Origin: Nakamurella sp. PAMC28650
Lineage (GTDB): Bacteria > Actinomycetota > Actinomycetes > Mycobacteriales > Nakamurellaceae
Direction of reading: 5' to 3'
Length of the DNA: 64,000 bases
Assembly: GCF_014303395.1 (NCBI RefSeq)
Contig: NZ_CP060298.1
Span: forward strand, 3,553,001-3,617,000
The notes beneath the pieces were generated by a model. It searched no databases, was not told the DNA's origin, and worked only from the letters and a program-made list of their open reading frames with translations. Both the position numbers and the translations under genes were made by a program. Positions 30,541 through 40,390 of this stretch are shown here, one piece after another. Positions within the stretch are counted from its first letter, which is position 1; the number at the start of each line of letters is the position of its first letter.

Positions 30541-31887
30541 TCAGTTGGTCAGGTACTCGGGGGTGTTGAGTGCGATCGTCACCAGCTGGGCCGGATCGGA
30601 GACCACGCCTTTCAGCACGGCGGCCGTGCGCGCGCTCCACGCCGGTACCCCCAGCAGGTGGGCGACGGCGTCGACCCGTCCGGCCGCCGCCACCGAGCCG
30701 ACCGGATCCAGATCCGCCCGCTTCACCAGGGCCGCTGCGGTGGACATCCTGAGGTCGGCAGCGGCAGTGGACAGCCAGGCCGCTCCGGACGGCCAGCCGC
30801 TGACGTTCGGCGGGTAGAAGGGGATCTGGCCGAGGCCGCGCAGCACTGCGATCAGCTTGAGTGCGGCCGCCTGGTCGGGCACCGGAACCTTCAGTGCGCG
30901 CACCGCGCCGATCAGCCATTCCACCGGGTTGATCACCTGGGTGCCGGCGGCAGCGGTGAAATCGGCGGATCCGAGCATCGTGGACAGCATCCCGGTGACG
31001 GAACGGGTACTGCCGTAGCCGGCGACGCAGGCGTTCACCACGGCGAGCGTGGGAGCGTGATCGGAGACCAGCTGGCCGTACATCCGGGTGGCGAGGTAGC
31101 TCGGCGACGCCGGGCGGGCCAGGATCGCATCGCAGTAGCCGACGTCGTCGAGGTTGCCGGTGACGCCGAGCAGTGTCTTGCTGCCGTCGTCGTGCAGCTG
31201 GGGACGCAACATCGTGCTGCCGTCGGCGCTGATCCGCCAGCCGGTCAGTGCTCTGGCGCCCTCGCGGACGTCCTGCTCGGTGTAGCCGTCGCCGTGGCCG
31301 AGAGCGAACAGCTCCATGAATTCGCGGGACAGGTTCTCGTTGGGCGCACCGGCGGTGTTCTGCTGGCCGTCGAGCCAGAACAGCATGGCCGCGTCGGTGA
31401 GCATCGCCAGCGCCAGCGGCCGGAAGTCGCCGCGGCCCATCGTGCGGAGCTTCTGGTTCTGCGCCAGCATCCAGCCGGCCCGGCGGACCTTCGTCGCGGA
31501 CGTGGCGAAGTGGTCGTGCCAGCAGAAGGTCAGCTTCTCGCCGAACGGTTGCTCGACGGCCACCATCCGGCGTACCCACCATCCGGTGAGTTCCTGCAGC
31601 TGGCCCTGCAGCTGGTGGTTGTAGGACTTGCGAGCCGCCGTACCGGCGGCCTTTCCGAGCGGGACGATCGGCTCGAACGTCGGCGCCGGCGTGGCGATCG
31701 CGCCGACGTCCCGGTCCGGGTCGGCCGCCAGCGTCATGGCCAGGTACCTGGGGGTGCCCATGGCCACCACCGCATCGATGGCGGCGCCGGTGCCGCCGAA
31801 TCCGGTGCGTCGCACCAGTCGGGCTGCGGCCGCCCAACTCCCCGGCTCGCCGGAGGTCACGGCCTGGTACTGCGGGAAGGTCTTCAC
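30541..31887 (-). CDS. DUF1800 family protein
   Basis: A 448-residue protein of the DUF1800 family. Recognisable blocks are AARLVRRTGFG near the N-terminus, EKLTFCWHDHFATSATKV, NENLSREFMELFALGHGDGYTEQDVREGARALTGW and, near the end, PPNVSGWPSGAAWLS. No obvious signal peptide is visible, unlike its DUF1501 partner. Initiation is at GTG 31887. The two genes form an operon; in other bacteria these pairs have been proposed to act together in the envelope or on polysaccharides, but the function is unknown. Confidence 0.88.
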   Translation of the reverse strand: MKTFPQYQAVTSGEPGSWAAAARLVRRTGFGGTGAAIDAVVAMGTPRYLAMTLAADPDRDVGAIATPAPTFEPIVPLGKAAGTAARKSYNHQLQGQLQELTGWWVRRMVAVEQPFGEKLTFCWHDHFATSATKVRRAGWMLAQNQKLRTMGRGDFRPLALAMLTDAAMLFWLDGQQNTAGAPNENLSREFMELFALGHGDGYTEQDVREGARALTGWRISADGSTMLRPQLHDDGSKTLLGVTGNLDDVGYCDAILARPASPSYLATRMYGQLVSDHAPTLAVVNACVAGYGSTRSVTGMLSTMLGSADFTAAAGTQVINPVEWLIGAVRALKVPVPDQAAALKLIAVLRGLGQIPFYPPNVSGWPSGAAWLSTAAADLRMSTAAALVKRADLDPVGSVAAAGRVDAVAHLLGVPAWSARTAAVLKGVVSDPAQLVTIALNTPEYLTN

Positions 31888-31968
31888 AACACCCAGCGTG
31901 CGCCGTCAATGTTCAGAACAGGTCAAGACCGGACGCAGGCTCCAATCAGGATGTGGGGAACGGCGCCG

Positions 31969-32805
31969 TCAGGCGTCCCGCCGCCGGAGGAAGAACGCTG
32001 CCACCACGATCGCCACCACCACGTAGAGGCAGAACACCCCGAAGCCGGTCCACGGGGCGAGCGTGCCCGGATCCACCCTGATCTGGTACACCGCCCCACC
32101 GGCGGAACTTGGAAGGTAGGGCGTCACGGTGTCCTGCCAACTCTGCGGGAGGATGTTCATGATGCCGGGGAGCAGCAGCAGAAGGCCGACCAGGGCGGCG
32201 ATCCCACCCGCGGTGATCCTGATCAGGAAGCCGAGCGCCACGCCCAGCAGACCGACCCCGGTCAGGTAGAGCCCGGTGCCGATGACCGCCCGGAGGGCTC
32301 CCGGTGCACTGATGGACGTTCCGTGCGAGCCCAGGGCGGCCTGGCCGAGGAAGAAGGCCAGGAACGCCGAGATCTCCATCAGCACCAGGCTGACCGCACC
32401 GAACACGGCGAGTTTGGCCCACAGAACGGGAAGTCGTCTGGGCACGGCACCCAGGGTCGAGCGGATCATCCCGGTGCCGTACTCGCCGCTGATGAACAGC
32501 ACACCGAGGACACCGATGGCCAGTTGTGCGAACGCGACGCCGGTCAGGCTGGCGTCGATCGGCTGGAAGTTGGCCCGTCGCTGGGGCCGCATGTGCGACC
32601 AGTCCTGATTGGTCAGGATGCCGCCGACGACAGCGATGCCGACCAGTGCCGCCACCGCGATGCCCATCGTCAGCCAACTCGAGCGCAGTGAACGGAGCTT
32701 GACCCATTCGGAGGCCGCCACCCGACGCCAGGTGACGTCGCCGACCTCGACGGACGACCGGAAGTCCTGCTCGGCGGGGGAGGTCACGTCCGGCATCGTC
32801 GTCAT
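31969..32805 (-). CDS. ABC exporter permease (ABC-2 type)
   Basis: Membrane component of 278 residues with six predicted TM segments, first one at SSWLTMGIAVAALVGIAVVGGIL, preceded by the ASEWVKLRSLRSSW motif typical of actinobacterial ABC-2 permeases next to a bacitracin- or lantibiotic-type ATPase. ISGEYGTGMIRSTLGAVPRR is the intracellular coupling region. Its ATG overlaps the ATPase stop codon (ATGA). An in-frame extension to 33219 is only shadow of the ATPase gene. The substrate is unknown; self-protection from cell-wall antibiotics is a usual role. Confidence 0.88.
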   Translation of the reverse strand: MTTMPDVTSPAEQDFRSSVEVGDVTWRRVAASEWVKLRSLRSSWLTMGIAVAALVGIAVVGGILTNQDWSHMRPQRRANFQPIDASLTGVAFAQLAIGVLGVLFISGEYGTGMIRSTLGAVPRRLPVLWAKLAVFGAVSLVLMEISAFLAFFLGQAALGSHGTSISAPGALRAVIGTGLYLTGVGLLGVALGFLIRITAGGIAALVGLLLLLPGIMNILPQSWQDTVTPYLPSSAGGAVYQIRVDPGTLAPWTGFGVFCLYVVVAIVVAAFFLRRRDA

Positions 32806-33710
32806 GCCGCACTCGATCCGTGGAATTCCAGCGAGTCGTTCGTCAGTTCCATGAAGGCCTCTTCCAGTGATGCCTGCTGCGGGGTCAATTCGTGGATCGC
32901 GACCCCGGCGGCCAGTGCCGCGTCGCCGATCTGCGTGGGCGTCAGGCCCACGACCTCGAGCGAGCCGGGACCGCCGGTGATGGTCACCCCAGGCCCGGCC
33001 AGGGCCCGCTGCAGCACGTCCGCACCGGGAGTGCGCACCAGGACGCTGCCACGAGAGGCCGATCCGATCAGCTCGGCGATCGGCTGGTCGGCGATCAGCC
33101 GGCCTCTGCCGATCACGATGAGATGATCTGCGGTGAGGGACATCTCGCTCATCAGGTGACTGGACACGAAAACGGTACGCCCCTGCGCGGCCAGGCCTTT
33201 CAGCAGGTTCCGGATCCACAGGATGCCGTCCGGGTCCAGGCCGTTGACCGGCTCGTCCAGGATCAGGGTGCCGGGATCACCGAGCAGGGCGGCAGCGATG
33301 CCGAGCCGCTGCCCCATCCCGAGCGAGAAGCCGCCGGCTCGTTTGCCGGCCACCTCCGCGAGCCCGACCATGTCGATCACGTCCAGCACCCGTGCCTTGC
33401 TGATGGCGTGGGTGGTGGCCAGGGCGAGCAGGTGGTGATAGGCGGACCGGCCGGTGTGCACCGACCTCGCCTCGAGCAGCGCGCCGACCTCACGGAGGGG
33501 GGCGGGTAGATCCTCGTACGACTGCCCGTTGACGGTCACCGCCCCTGCGCTCGGCCGGTCCAGCCCGAGGATCAGGCGCATGGTGGTCGACTTGCCGGCG
33601 CCGTTCGGGCCGAGGAAGCCCGTCACGATCCCCGATCGCACGGTGAAGTCGAGATGGTCGACTGCCACCCGATCCCCGTAGCGCTTCGTCAGGCCGGTGG
33701 CAGTGATCAA
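32802..33710 (-). CDS. ABC exporter ATP-binding protein
   Basis: ATPase of 302 residues with Walker A GPNGAGKST, signature FSLGMGQRLGIA, Walker B LILDEPVNGLDPDG and H-loop SSHLMSE. The C-terminal about 80 residues are the accessory domain of BcrA-like ATPases. The only sensible start is TTG 33710, which overlaps the upstream stop (TTGA) and gives LITATGLTKRYG, the standard first strand. Longer versions of the frame run into the flippase-like gene in the wrong frame. It forms a coupled unit with the permease downstream. Confidence 0.9.
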   Translation of the reverse strand: MITATGLTKRYGDRVAVDHLDFTVRSGIVTGFLGPNGAGKSTTMRLILGLDRPSAGAVTVNGQSYEDLPAPLREVGALLEARSVHTGRSAYHHLLALATTHAISKARVLDVIDMVGLAEVAGKRAGGFSLGMGQRLGIAAALLGDPGTLILDEPVNGLDPDGILWIRNLLKGLAAQGRTVFVSSHLMSEMSLTADHLIVIGRGRLIADQPIAELIGSASRGSVLVRTPGADVLQRALAGPGVTITGGPGSLEVVGLTPTQIGDAALAAGVAIHELTPQQASLEEAFMELTNDSLEFHGSSAA

Positions 33711-34771
33711 TGCTGGCTCCCGATGGGTTCGACTCCGGTGTGGTGGTGGTGGGGTTGCAGCGCGACGACGATCCAGCCGACGGCGACGGTGCTGCCGACC
33801 GAGATCAGGCGGTAGAGCAGGACGACCCCGAGGGCGGCGGAGGCGGTCGCGCCGCCCAAGGTCAGTCCGAGGGTCATGGCCGTCTCGACCGCGCCCACTC
33901 CGGCCGGAAGTGGCGTCAGACCGCCGGCGGCCATCCCGGCGGTGTAGGTCAGCAGCAGGACGGACAGGCTCACGTGCAGGTCGAAGGCGGCGCAGCAGGC
34001 CGCGAGCGCACCGATGTCCAGCAGCCAGTTGAGCAGGGCCAGACCGACGCTCTCGGCCCAGGCGCGGGGCGTCGGCCTGATCGACCGCAGGTCCTGCGTC
34101 AGGCCGGCCAACCGGGCGACCCCGGTCTCGGCCGGCCGCCGGCGCGCCCGGTTGAGCAGCAGCAGGGCACCACGGGCGGTCCTGACGAGCAGGGCGGGAT
34201 GGCGGGTCAGCATCACGATCGCCGCGATCAGCGCGCCGAGCCCGGCCAGCTCGCCGATCTCCGTCGTCGCCGATCCGCCGGTGCCCCCGGACGCAGCGAG
34301 GCCGAGGAGTCCGACGACGCCCAACGTCGCGGTGGACAGCAACCCGGTGATCGTCAGGGACCAGGTGGCCGCCGACGGGGACGCCCCCCAGTCGCGGATC
34401 TGCCGGAACGCGTAGGTCGTCGAGAAGACCGTGCCGGCGGGCATCGTCACGTGCACGGCCCCGGCGGCATAGCTCACGGCCACGGCCCGGCCGAGCGGCA
34501 CCCGGACGCCGGCAGCCCGCAGGGTGCGGGCGCGCAGCAGGCCGAAGGCGACCATCGACGCGGCGGCGGCGGCGGTCGCGACGACCACCCAGCCGGCCGG
34601 CACCCGGGTCAGTCCGCGGACCGCGGTCAGCAGCGACGGGCCGCCGAGCACCAGCTCGGTCCCGAGCACCGCCGCCACCGCCAGCGCCATCAGCGTGCCG
34701 GCCAGGTGCGGCCGGCTCCGGGTCGCAGGCGCCAGGACACCCCGGGGCGGGGACGTCGGCCGGCAGGTCAT
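33707..34771 (-). CDS. UPF0104 / flippase-like integral membrane protein
   Basis: Integral membrane protein of 354 residues in the UPF0104 (YbhN / MprF flippase-domain) family. About eight hydrophobic segments are visible; the conserved block AGAVHVTMPAGTVFSTTYAFRQIRDWG and the later GGLTPLPAGVGAVETAMTLGL are diagnostic. A soluble kinase or lysyl-transferase domain is absent, so it matches the membrane half of MprF alone. It may translocate a lipid or a lipid-linked sugar. Translation is coupled to the ABC ATPase gene downstream, so the three genes are likely one envelope-related operon. Confidence 0.82.
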   Translation of the reverse strand: MTCRPTSPPRGVLAPATRSRPHLAGTLMALAVAAVLGTELVLGGPSLLTAVRGLTRVPAGWVVVATAAAAASMVAFGLLRARTLRAAGVRVPLGRAVAVSYAAGAVHVTMPAGTVFSTTYAFRQIRDWGASPSAATWSLTITGLLSTATLGVVGLLGLAASGGTGGSATTEIGELAGLGALIAAIVMLTRHPALLVRTARGALLLLNRARRRPAETGVARLAGLTQDLRSIRPTPRAWAESVGLALLNWLLDIGALAACCAAFDLHVSLSVLLLTYTAGMAAGGLTPLPAGVGAVETAMTLGLTLGGATASAALGVVLLYRLISVGSTVAVGWIVVALQPHHHHTGVEPIGSQH

Positions 34772-34863
34772 GGGTTCTACCTTGATCCGGCAGTACTAGA
34801 CGCCCGCTCGGTGAGGTTTGGAGTTCGGTAAGACGGTCCACCGCGATCGATCCGGCGGTGCGA

Positions 34864-36108
34864 TCAACCCGGCGGTGCGTCCGGAACCGTCGCGACGGGG
34901 AACGCGGCGTCGAGTCCGGTGTCGAGTTCGTCCAGGATCCGGCCCGTCTCCAACACGAGCGTGCCCAGGTACAGCGCGCGCTCGAGGTTGGCCGCGACCA
35001 TGTCCCGGATGTCCTCGGAGATCTGCCCGATCCGTTCCCGGGCACTGTCGATGGCGGTCCTGGCCGCCGCGGGCATCTGCTGATCCAGCCCGCGGCCGGT
35101 CGGCTGCCGCGACGACCCGACCAGCGCGTCGGCGAACGCGCTGATCGCCCCCGCCGTCCGCGTCAGCATGTCGGCGGCCATCGGCAGCGGGACCTGGCGT
35201 CCACCGCTGCTCGGCAGATCGTCTGCGGTGTCGCGGAGGGTGCGGGCCAGTACGCGGACCTGGATCTCGACCGTCCGCAGGGTGGCCGCGGCCTGCCGGA
35301 GCCGGCCCAGCGGGCCGGTCCACTGGGCTCGTCCGGGCAGCAGCGAGAGGGACTCGCCGGCCTGCTCGACCGCGGTCTCGGCGGACAGCGAGCCGGCGGC
35401 GTGTCCGCGGGCGGTGCGCAGCCAGGCGGCGGCATCCTCCCGGCGCCAGGGGGACGCGATCCCGCCGGCCATCTCGCCGAGCACGTCGATCACGTCGTCG
35501 GCGAGGTGGGCCACCGATCGGCGTGCGGCACTCACATGGTTCGGCGGGGCGATCAGGAAGTTCACGATCACCGCGACGGCGGCACCGATCAGGGTGTCGT
35601 AGACCCGCTGGACGCTCTGGCCGGCGCCGAGGGACAGGATGAACAGGCCGTTGATCGGGATCTGCGCCGCCGCCGCCGGGATCAGCCGCAGGATCTTGCC
35701 GGTCAGGAACCCGGCCACCACGATGACGCTGATCGACCAGGCGTGCAGCCCGATCAGACCGCCCAGCCAGAGCGCCACGGCCATGCCGATCACGACGGCG
35801 ACCACCCGCTGGACGGCGTCCCGGACGGAGGCCCGCACGGTCAGCAGAGCGACCAGGGACGCGGTGATCGGCGCCCAGATCGGCGACGGCGACCCGAGCA
35901 GTCTCTGGGCCAGAGCCCAGCTGACGCCCGCAGACACCGCGATCTTCAACGCCTGCATCAACACCGCTGCGTCGAGACCGAGCAGGCTCAGCAACCCGCG
36001 CCGGCGCCAGGCTCCCAGCGGAGCCGGCTCACGCAGCCGTGCGGTCACCTTTGCGCTGGCCCGCAAGCTGGCGGCCGTTCGCCTTGCCATGGTCCACGGC
36101 CTGTCCAT
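34864..36108 (-). CDS. FUSC / aromatic-acid-exporter-like membrane protein
   Basis: A 414-residue protein of the FUSC superfamily (YccS, YhfK, ArAE-like). Membrane segments cover about 35-195 (VLMQALKIAVSAGVSWALAQ, WAPITASLVALLTVRASVRD, VVAVVIGMAVALWLGGLIG and others), with the conserved P(I/V)WAPI and RxxxDxxQR patterns; the rest is a soluble helical region of about 200 residues. The start ATG 36108 (MDRPWTMARR) was chosen because the long upstream frame overlaps the divergent TetR gene. It faces that regulator across 39 bp and may be controlled by it. The cargo is unknown. Confidence 0.83.
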   Translation of the reverse strand: MDRPWTMARRTAASLRASAKVTARLREPAPLGAWRRRGLLSLLGLDAAVLMQALKIAVSAGVSWALAQRLLGSPSPIWAPITASLVALLTVRASVRDAVQRVVAVVIGMAVALWLGGLIGLHAWSISVIVVAGFLTGKILRLIPAAAAQIPINGLFILSLGAGQSVQRVYDTLIGAAVAVIVNFLIAPPNHVSAARRSVAHLADDVIDVLGEMAGGIASPWRREDAAAWLRTARGHAAGSLSAETAVEQAGESLSLLPGRAQWTGPLGRLRQAAATLRTVEIQVRVLARTLRDTADDLPSSGGRQVPLPMAADMLTRTAGAISAFADALVGSSRQPTGRGLDQQMPAAARTAIDSARERIGQISEDIRDMVAANLERALYLGTLVLETGRILDELDTGLDAAFPVATVPDAPPG

Positions 36109-36147
36109 CCCAGCATTGTCACCGACCCGGCGTGGCAGAGTAACCCC

Positions 36148-36771
36148 ATGACGAACCCGCCCAAGGGGAGCGCCCGGGCGCAGCACCGGCGGGCCGAGAT
36201 CCTGCAGGCGGCGCACGAGGTGTTCACCAGCCGGGGTTTCCGGAACGGGTCGCTCGGCGAGATCGCCGAGCGGGTCGGCATCACCCACCAGGGCGTACTG
36301 CACTACTTCGGCAGCAAGGAGGCGCTGCTGGTGGAGGTGCTGCGGGACCGGGACCTGGGGGACCGGCACGAGTTCCGGGAAGGTCGCCGACCGGTCGGCG
36401 TTGCGTTCGTCGACCATCTGATCACCACCGTGACGCTGAACACCCGCCGGTCCGCGATCGTGCAGGCCTACACGGTGCTCTCGGCCGAATCGGTGACCGA
36501 GGGGCATCCGGCCCAGGCGTGGTTCCGTGACCGCTTCGCCGCGTTGCGGATCGAGGTCGGCGATGCCCTGCGGTCGATCTGCGGCCCGGAACCCGTTGTC
36601 CCCGAACAGGAACTGAAGGATGCGGCCAGCGCCGTGATCGCGGTGATGGACGGTCTGCAGGTCCAGTGGCTACTGGATCCCGCGGCCGTCGACATGCCCC
36701 GGACCGTCCGGGCGATGATCGATGCGCTGCTGGCCGGTTGGGGCCGACCACCGCTGTCGGGCGTGCCCTGA
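36148..36771 (+). CDS. TetR/AcrR family transcriptional regulator
   Basis: Regulator of 207 residues. The HTH is at about 12-60 ([44 protein letters not shown] region, with the recognition helix at [10 protein letters not shown]), and the C-terminal part is TetR_C-like. The 39-bp divergent gap to the FUSC gene must hold both promoters, so it probably controls that gene and itself. dop begins 26 bp after its stop but has its own -10-like hexamer. Confidence 0.88.
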   Translation: MTNPPKGSARAQHRRAEILQAAHEVFTSRGFRNGSLGEIAERVGITHQGVLHYFGSKEALLVEVLRDRDLGDRHEFREGRRPVGVAFVDHLITTVTLNTRRSAIVQAYTVLSAESVTEGHPAQAWFRDRFAALRIEVGDALRSICGPEPVVPEQELKDAASAVIAVMDGLQVQWLLDPAAVDMPRTVRAMIDALLAGWGRPPLSGVP

Positions 36772-36784
36772 GTCACCCCGGCAC

Positions 36785-36790
36785 TAGATT
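36785..36790 (+). promoter_or_regulatory. -10-like hexamer for dop
   Basis: TAGATT lies 7 nt before the ATG at 36798, between the TetR gene and dop; no Shine-Dalgarno sequence is seen. Confidence 0.5.
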
Positions 36791-36797
36791 TGCTGGC

Positions 36798-38309
36798 ATG
36801 ACAGTGCGCCGCATCATGGGAACCGAGGTCGAGTACGGAATTTCGGTTCCGGGAGAACCCGGTGTCAACCCGGTGATCTCCTCGACCCAGATCGTGCTCG
36901 CCTATGCAGCCTCGGTCGCCGCCCCGCGAGCCCGCCGCCCGCGGTGGGACTACGAGGTCGAGTCACCGCTGCGCGATGCCAGGGGTTACGACCTCTCCTC
37001 GCTGTTCGGGATCAACGAGCCGGACATCGACGACATCGGAGCGGCGAACGTCATCCTGTCCGACGGGGCCCGCCTGTACGTCGACCACGCCCACCCCGAG
37101 TACTCCGGGCCCGAGGTGACCAATCCGCTCGATGCCGTGCTGTTCGACAAGGCGGGGGAGCGGGTGATGGAGCAGGCCGCGATCCTGGCCGCCGCGGTCC
37201 CGGGGGCCAAGCCGGTCCAGTTGTACAAGAACAACACCGACGGCAAGGGCGCCTCCTACGGCACCCACGAGAACTACCTCTGCCGTCGGGACACGCCGTT
37301 CCCCTCGTTGATCGCGGGGCTGCTGCCGTTCTTCGCCTCCCGTCAGGTGTTCGCCGGCGCCGGTCGGGTGGGCATCGGGGCGGCCGGCGCGACCCCGGGA
37401 TTCCAGCTGGCGCAGCGCAGCGACTACATCGAGGTCGAGGTCGGCCTGGAGACCACGCTCAAGCGAGGCCTGATCAACACGCGCGACGAGCCGCACGCCG
37501 ACGCCGACCGCTACCGGCGGCTGCACGTCATCATCGGCGACGCGAACCTGAGCGAGACGGCCATCTACCTCAAGGTCGGGACCACGGCGCTGGTGCTGTC
37601 GATGATCGAGGCGGGCTGGCCGATGCCGCTCGAACTGGAGCACTCCGTCTCTGCGGTCCACCAGATCTCGCACGACCCGACCCTGAAGACCACGGTGAAG
37701 CTGGCCGACGGACGGTCGTTCACCGGGGTGGACGTCCAGCGCGCCTACCTCGACGCGGCCCAGGCCTTCGTCGCCGAAACCTACGGTGCGGACGTGGATT
37801 CCGACACCGTCGATGTCCTGGCCACCTGGACCGACGTCCTGGACAAGCTCGCCGATGATCCGATGCGGCTGGCCGACACCCTGGACTGGCCGGCGAAGCT
37901 CCGCCTGCTGGAAGGGTTCCGCAGCCGCGACGGCCTGGCCTGGGGGGCGCCGCGGCTGGCGCTGGTGGATCTGCAGTACGCGGACGTCCGGATGGACCGC
38001 GGGCTCTACAACCGGCTCGTGTCCCGCGGCGCCATGAAGCGCCTGCTGACCGATGACGCGATCCTGCTCGCCATGACGACTCCGCCGGAGGACACCAGGG
38101 CCTACTTCCGGGGACGCTGCGTTTCCAAGTACCCGGACCGGCTGGCCGCGGCGTCCTGGGATTCGGTGATCTTCGACGTCGGCCGGGAGTCCTTGGTCCG
38201 GATCCCGACGATGGATCCACTGCGCGGCACCAAGGCCCACGTCGGGGCGCTGCTCGATGCCTCGGCGGACGCCGGCGAGCTGGTCGACGCGCTCACCAGG
38301 CGCACCTGA
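36798..38309 (+). CDS. dop: Deamidase/depupylase of Pup
   Basis: Converts the C-terminal Gln of Pup to Glu and also removes Pup from substrates. The 503-residue protein belongs to the carboxylate-amine ligase-like family shared with PafA. It opens [16 protein letters not shown] (Glu10, nucleotide/metal site), has the catalytic-type Asp96 in [10 protein letters not shown], and carries the extra stretch of about 40 residues after the first strand (about 36-80, APRARRPRW and beyond), the Dop-specific loop absent from PafA. The match of Pup ending in Gln to a dop gene next door is consistent. It is followed by pup after 111 bp. Confidence 0.97.
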   Translation: MTVRRIMGTEVEYGISVPGEPGVNPVISSTQIVLAYAASVAAPRARRPRWDYEVESPLRDARGYDLSSLFGINEPDIDDIGAANVILSDGARLYVDHAHPEYSGPEVTNPLDAVLFDKAGERVMEQAAILAAAVPGAKPVQLYKNNTDGKGASYGTHENYLCRRDTPFPSLIAGLLPFFASRQVFAGAGRVGIGAAGATPGFQLAQRSDYIEVEVGLETTLKRGLINTRDEPHADADRYRRLHVIIGDANLSETAIYLKVGTTALVLSMIEAGWPMPLELEHSVSAVHQISHDPTLKTTVKLADGRSFTGVDVQRAYLDAAQAFVAETYGADVDSDTVDVLATWTDVLDKLADDPMRLADTLDWPAKLRLLEGFRSRDGLAWGAPRLALVDLQYADVRMDRGLYNRLVSRGAMKRLLTDDAILLAMTTPPEDTRAYFRGRCVSKYPDRLAAASWDSVIFDVGRESLVRIPTMDPLRGTKAHVGALLDASADAGELVDALTRRT

Positions 38310-38420
38310 GGTTTTCGACCCGGCCCACGATCCGCCCGCCGTTACCCGGTCGTATCCGCGAGGTCGGCGGGATTGTCGGGGCGTCTGGGTAAAGTCGGGG
38401 GCAACCGATGGGAGATCGAC

Positions 38421-38615
38421 ATGGCACAGGAACAGACCAGCCGACAGGGTGGCGGCGATTCGGATGATGCTGATTCGGGCGCCGAGGCGGCCGGTCAGGA
38501 GCGTCGCGAGAAACTGGCGGCCGAGACCGACGACATCCTCGACGAGATCGACGGTGTGCTCGAGTCCAACGCAGAGGACTTCGTTCGCTCGTACGTGCAA
38601 AAGGGCGGGCAGTGA
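38421..38615 (+). CDS. pup: Prokaryotic ubiquitin-like protein Pup
   Basis: Protein modifier of 64 residues, largely disordered and acidic. The sequence ends [10 protein letters not shown], so it is the Gln form that needs Dop to make the Glu form before ligation. The central segment with [20 protein letters not shown] becomes helical on the Arc coiled coil. GGGAG lies about 6 nt before the ATG at 38421; an in-frame start 48 nt upstream (38373) would only add leader sequence. TAAAGT at 38390-38395 may be the -10 element, giving a short untranslated leader. The stop overlaps the start of prcB (GTGA). Confidence 0.97.
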   Translation: MAQEQTSRQGGGDSDDADSGAEAAGQERREKLAAETDDILDEIDGVLESNAEDFVRSYVQKGGQ

Positions 38616-39454
38616 GCGATCGTGATCCCGCGTCGAACTGGCCCATCGCCGCAGTTCCCGCCGCATACCTGACGCCCGGTCCCGGATCCTTCACGGAGTT
38701 CCTGGCCAGGGCCGAACCGCACCTGCTGCCCGGCCACCGCATGCAGGGCGTCGTCGACCAGGTGCCGCACGGCACCACCATCGTCGCCCTGACGTGCGGG
38801 GAGGGCGTCGTCCTGGCCGGCGATCGACGGGCCACCATGGGCAACCTGATCGCCCAGCGCGACATCGAGAAGGTCTTCGTGGCCGACTCGCACTCCGCGG
38901 TCGGCATCGCCGGGACGGCCGGTCTCGCGATCGAGATGGTGCGGCTGTTCAAGCTCGAACTCGAGCACTACGAGAAGATCGAAGGGGTCCGGCTGTCGTT
39001 GGACGGCAAGGCGAACCGACTCTCGTCGATGATCAGGGGCAACCTGGGCGCCGCCCTGCAGGGTCTGGCCGTTGTCCCGCTGTTCGCGGGCTTCGATATC
39101 GACCGGGTACCGACGTCCGAAGGTGGACGCATCTTCTCCTACGACATCACCGGTGGCCGCTACGAGGAACACGACTTCTACGCCGTCGGATCCGGCTCGA
39201 TGTTCGCCAGATCGGCCCTCAAGAAGCGGTTCGAGCGCGGCGCGGATCTGTCCGTCGCGGTGAAGGCGGCGGTGGAGGCCCTCTACGACGCAGCGGACGA
39301 CGACAGCGCCACCGGCGGGCCGGACATGACGCGCAAGATCTACCCGGTGGTCATCGTGGTGACGGCGACCGGCGCACGGCGACTGACCGACGACGAGGTC
39401 GGTGAGGTGGCCGGCCAGGTGGTCGCCGGACGGATGATCAACCCCGGCGGCTGA
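38612..39454 (+). CDS. prcB: 20S proteasome beta subunit
   Basis: Catalytic threonine protease subunit of the actinobacterial proteasome. The 280-residue precursor has a 54-residue propeptide; cleavage after Gly54 in [11 protein letters not shown] exposes Thr55 as nucleophile. The Lys and Asp partners sit in GDRRATMGN and the following strands ([14 protein letters not shown]), as expected. GTG 38612 overlaps the pup stop codon, so pup and prcB are translationally coupled. prcA follows after 59 bp. Confidence 0.98.
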   Translation: MSDRDPASNWPIAAVPAAYLTPGPGSFTEFLARAEPHLLPGHRMQGVVDQVPHGTTIVALTCGEGVVLAGDRRATMGNLIAQRDIEKVFVADSHSAVGIAGTAGLAIEMVRLFKLELEHYEKIEGVRLSLDGKANRLSSMIRGNLGAALQGLAVVPLFAGFDIDRVPTSEGGRIFSYDITGGRYEEHDFYAVGSGSMFARSALKKRFERGADLSVAVKAAVEALYDAADDDSATGGPDMTRKIYPVVIVVTATGARRLTDDEVGEVAGQVVAGRMINPGG

Positions 39455-39513
39455 CTCGGGCAGCACCCGGCGTACCCACCACCCCTGAACCCTGAAGCAG
39501 GAGTACCAGCACT

Positions 39514-40362
39514 GTGACGATGCCCGTCTACGCCTCACCAGAACAGTTCATGCGGGACCGGTCCGAATACGCCCGCAAGGGCATCGGCCGGGGCCGGAGC
39601 GTGGTGGTGACCACGTATTCCGGTGGTGTCCTGTTCGTCGCCGAGAACCACTCGCCGACCCTGCACAAGGTCAGCGAGATCTACGACCGCATCGGGTTGG
39701 CCGCCGTCGGTCGCTACAACGAGTTCGAGAACCTGCGCACCGCCGGGATCCGCCTCGCCGACGTGCGCGGGTACTCCTACGACCGGCGGGACGTCACCGC
39801 CCGCTGGTTGGCCAACGCCTACGCGCAGACGTTGGGGTCGATCTTCTCGGAGCAGCAGAAGCCCTACGAGGTGGAGTTGTGCGTGGCCGAGGTGGCCAGG
39901 TCCGTCGGCGAGCCGGTCCCGGCACCTGGCGAGACCCGGCTCGGTGCCCCCGGGCAGCGGGACCAGCTCTACCGGATCTCCTACGACGGTTCGATCATGG
40001 AGGAGACCCGCTACGTGGTGATGGGCGGTGCCACCGAGCCGGTCGCCGCTGCGATGGAGACCCAGTTCGTCCGCGGATGGGACCTGGCCACTGCTCTGCA
40101 CGCCGCCGTGAGCTCGCTGGGCGCAGGCGGCGAGGGTGCACCCCGTACGTTGGAGTCCGCGCAACTGGAGGTGGCGGTGCTGGAGCGCACCGTCCCCGAT
40201 CGCACCTTCCGGCGGCTGGAGCGCGAACTGCTGGACGAGCTGCTGGTCCCCGTCGTCACTGCCGCCGACGGTGAACCGGGTGCCGGGGGTCCGCCCGGCG
40301 CTGACCAGGGAGCAGCGCCGGAGGTCGATTCCGAAGGGATCGATGCGGCCCCGGACGCCTGA
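39514..40362 (+). CDS. prcA: 20S proteasome alpha subunit
   Basis: Gate-forming alpha subunit of 282 residues; no catalytic Thr. It starts [31 protein letters not shown], the N-terminal gate region followed by the YARKGI(A/G)RGRS block typical of PrcA. The last 40 residues are Ala/Gly/Pro/Asp-rich and poorly conserved. GTG 39514 is preceded by AGGAG about 10 nt upstream. The island of subtilases and CHAT genes starts 28 bp after its stop, close enough to be read from the same transcript. Confidence 0.98.
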   Translation: MTMPVYASPEQFMRDRSEYARKGIGRGRSVVVTTYSGGVLFVAENHSPTLHKVSEIYDRIGLAAVGRYNEFENLRTAGIRLADVRGYSYDRRDVTARWLANAYAQTLGSIFSEQQKPYEVELCVAEVARSVGEPVPAPGETRLGAPGQRDQLYRISYDGSIMEETRYVVMGGATEPVAAAMETQFVRGWDLATALHAAVSSLGAGGEGAPRTLESAQLEVAVLERTVPDRTFRRLERELLDELLVPVVTAADGEPGAGGPPGADQGAAPEVDSEGIDAAPDA

Positions 40363-40390
40363 TGGTCCCGACCGTCATCTAGCCGGAGCC

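Noticed and set aside
34858-36147. Plus-strand extension of the TetR gene through the FUSC region
   Set aside because: The HTH protein starts at 36148; the upstream part is antisense to FUSC and has no domain.
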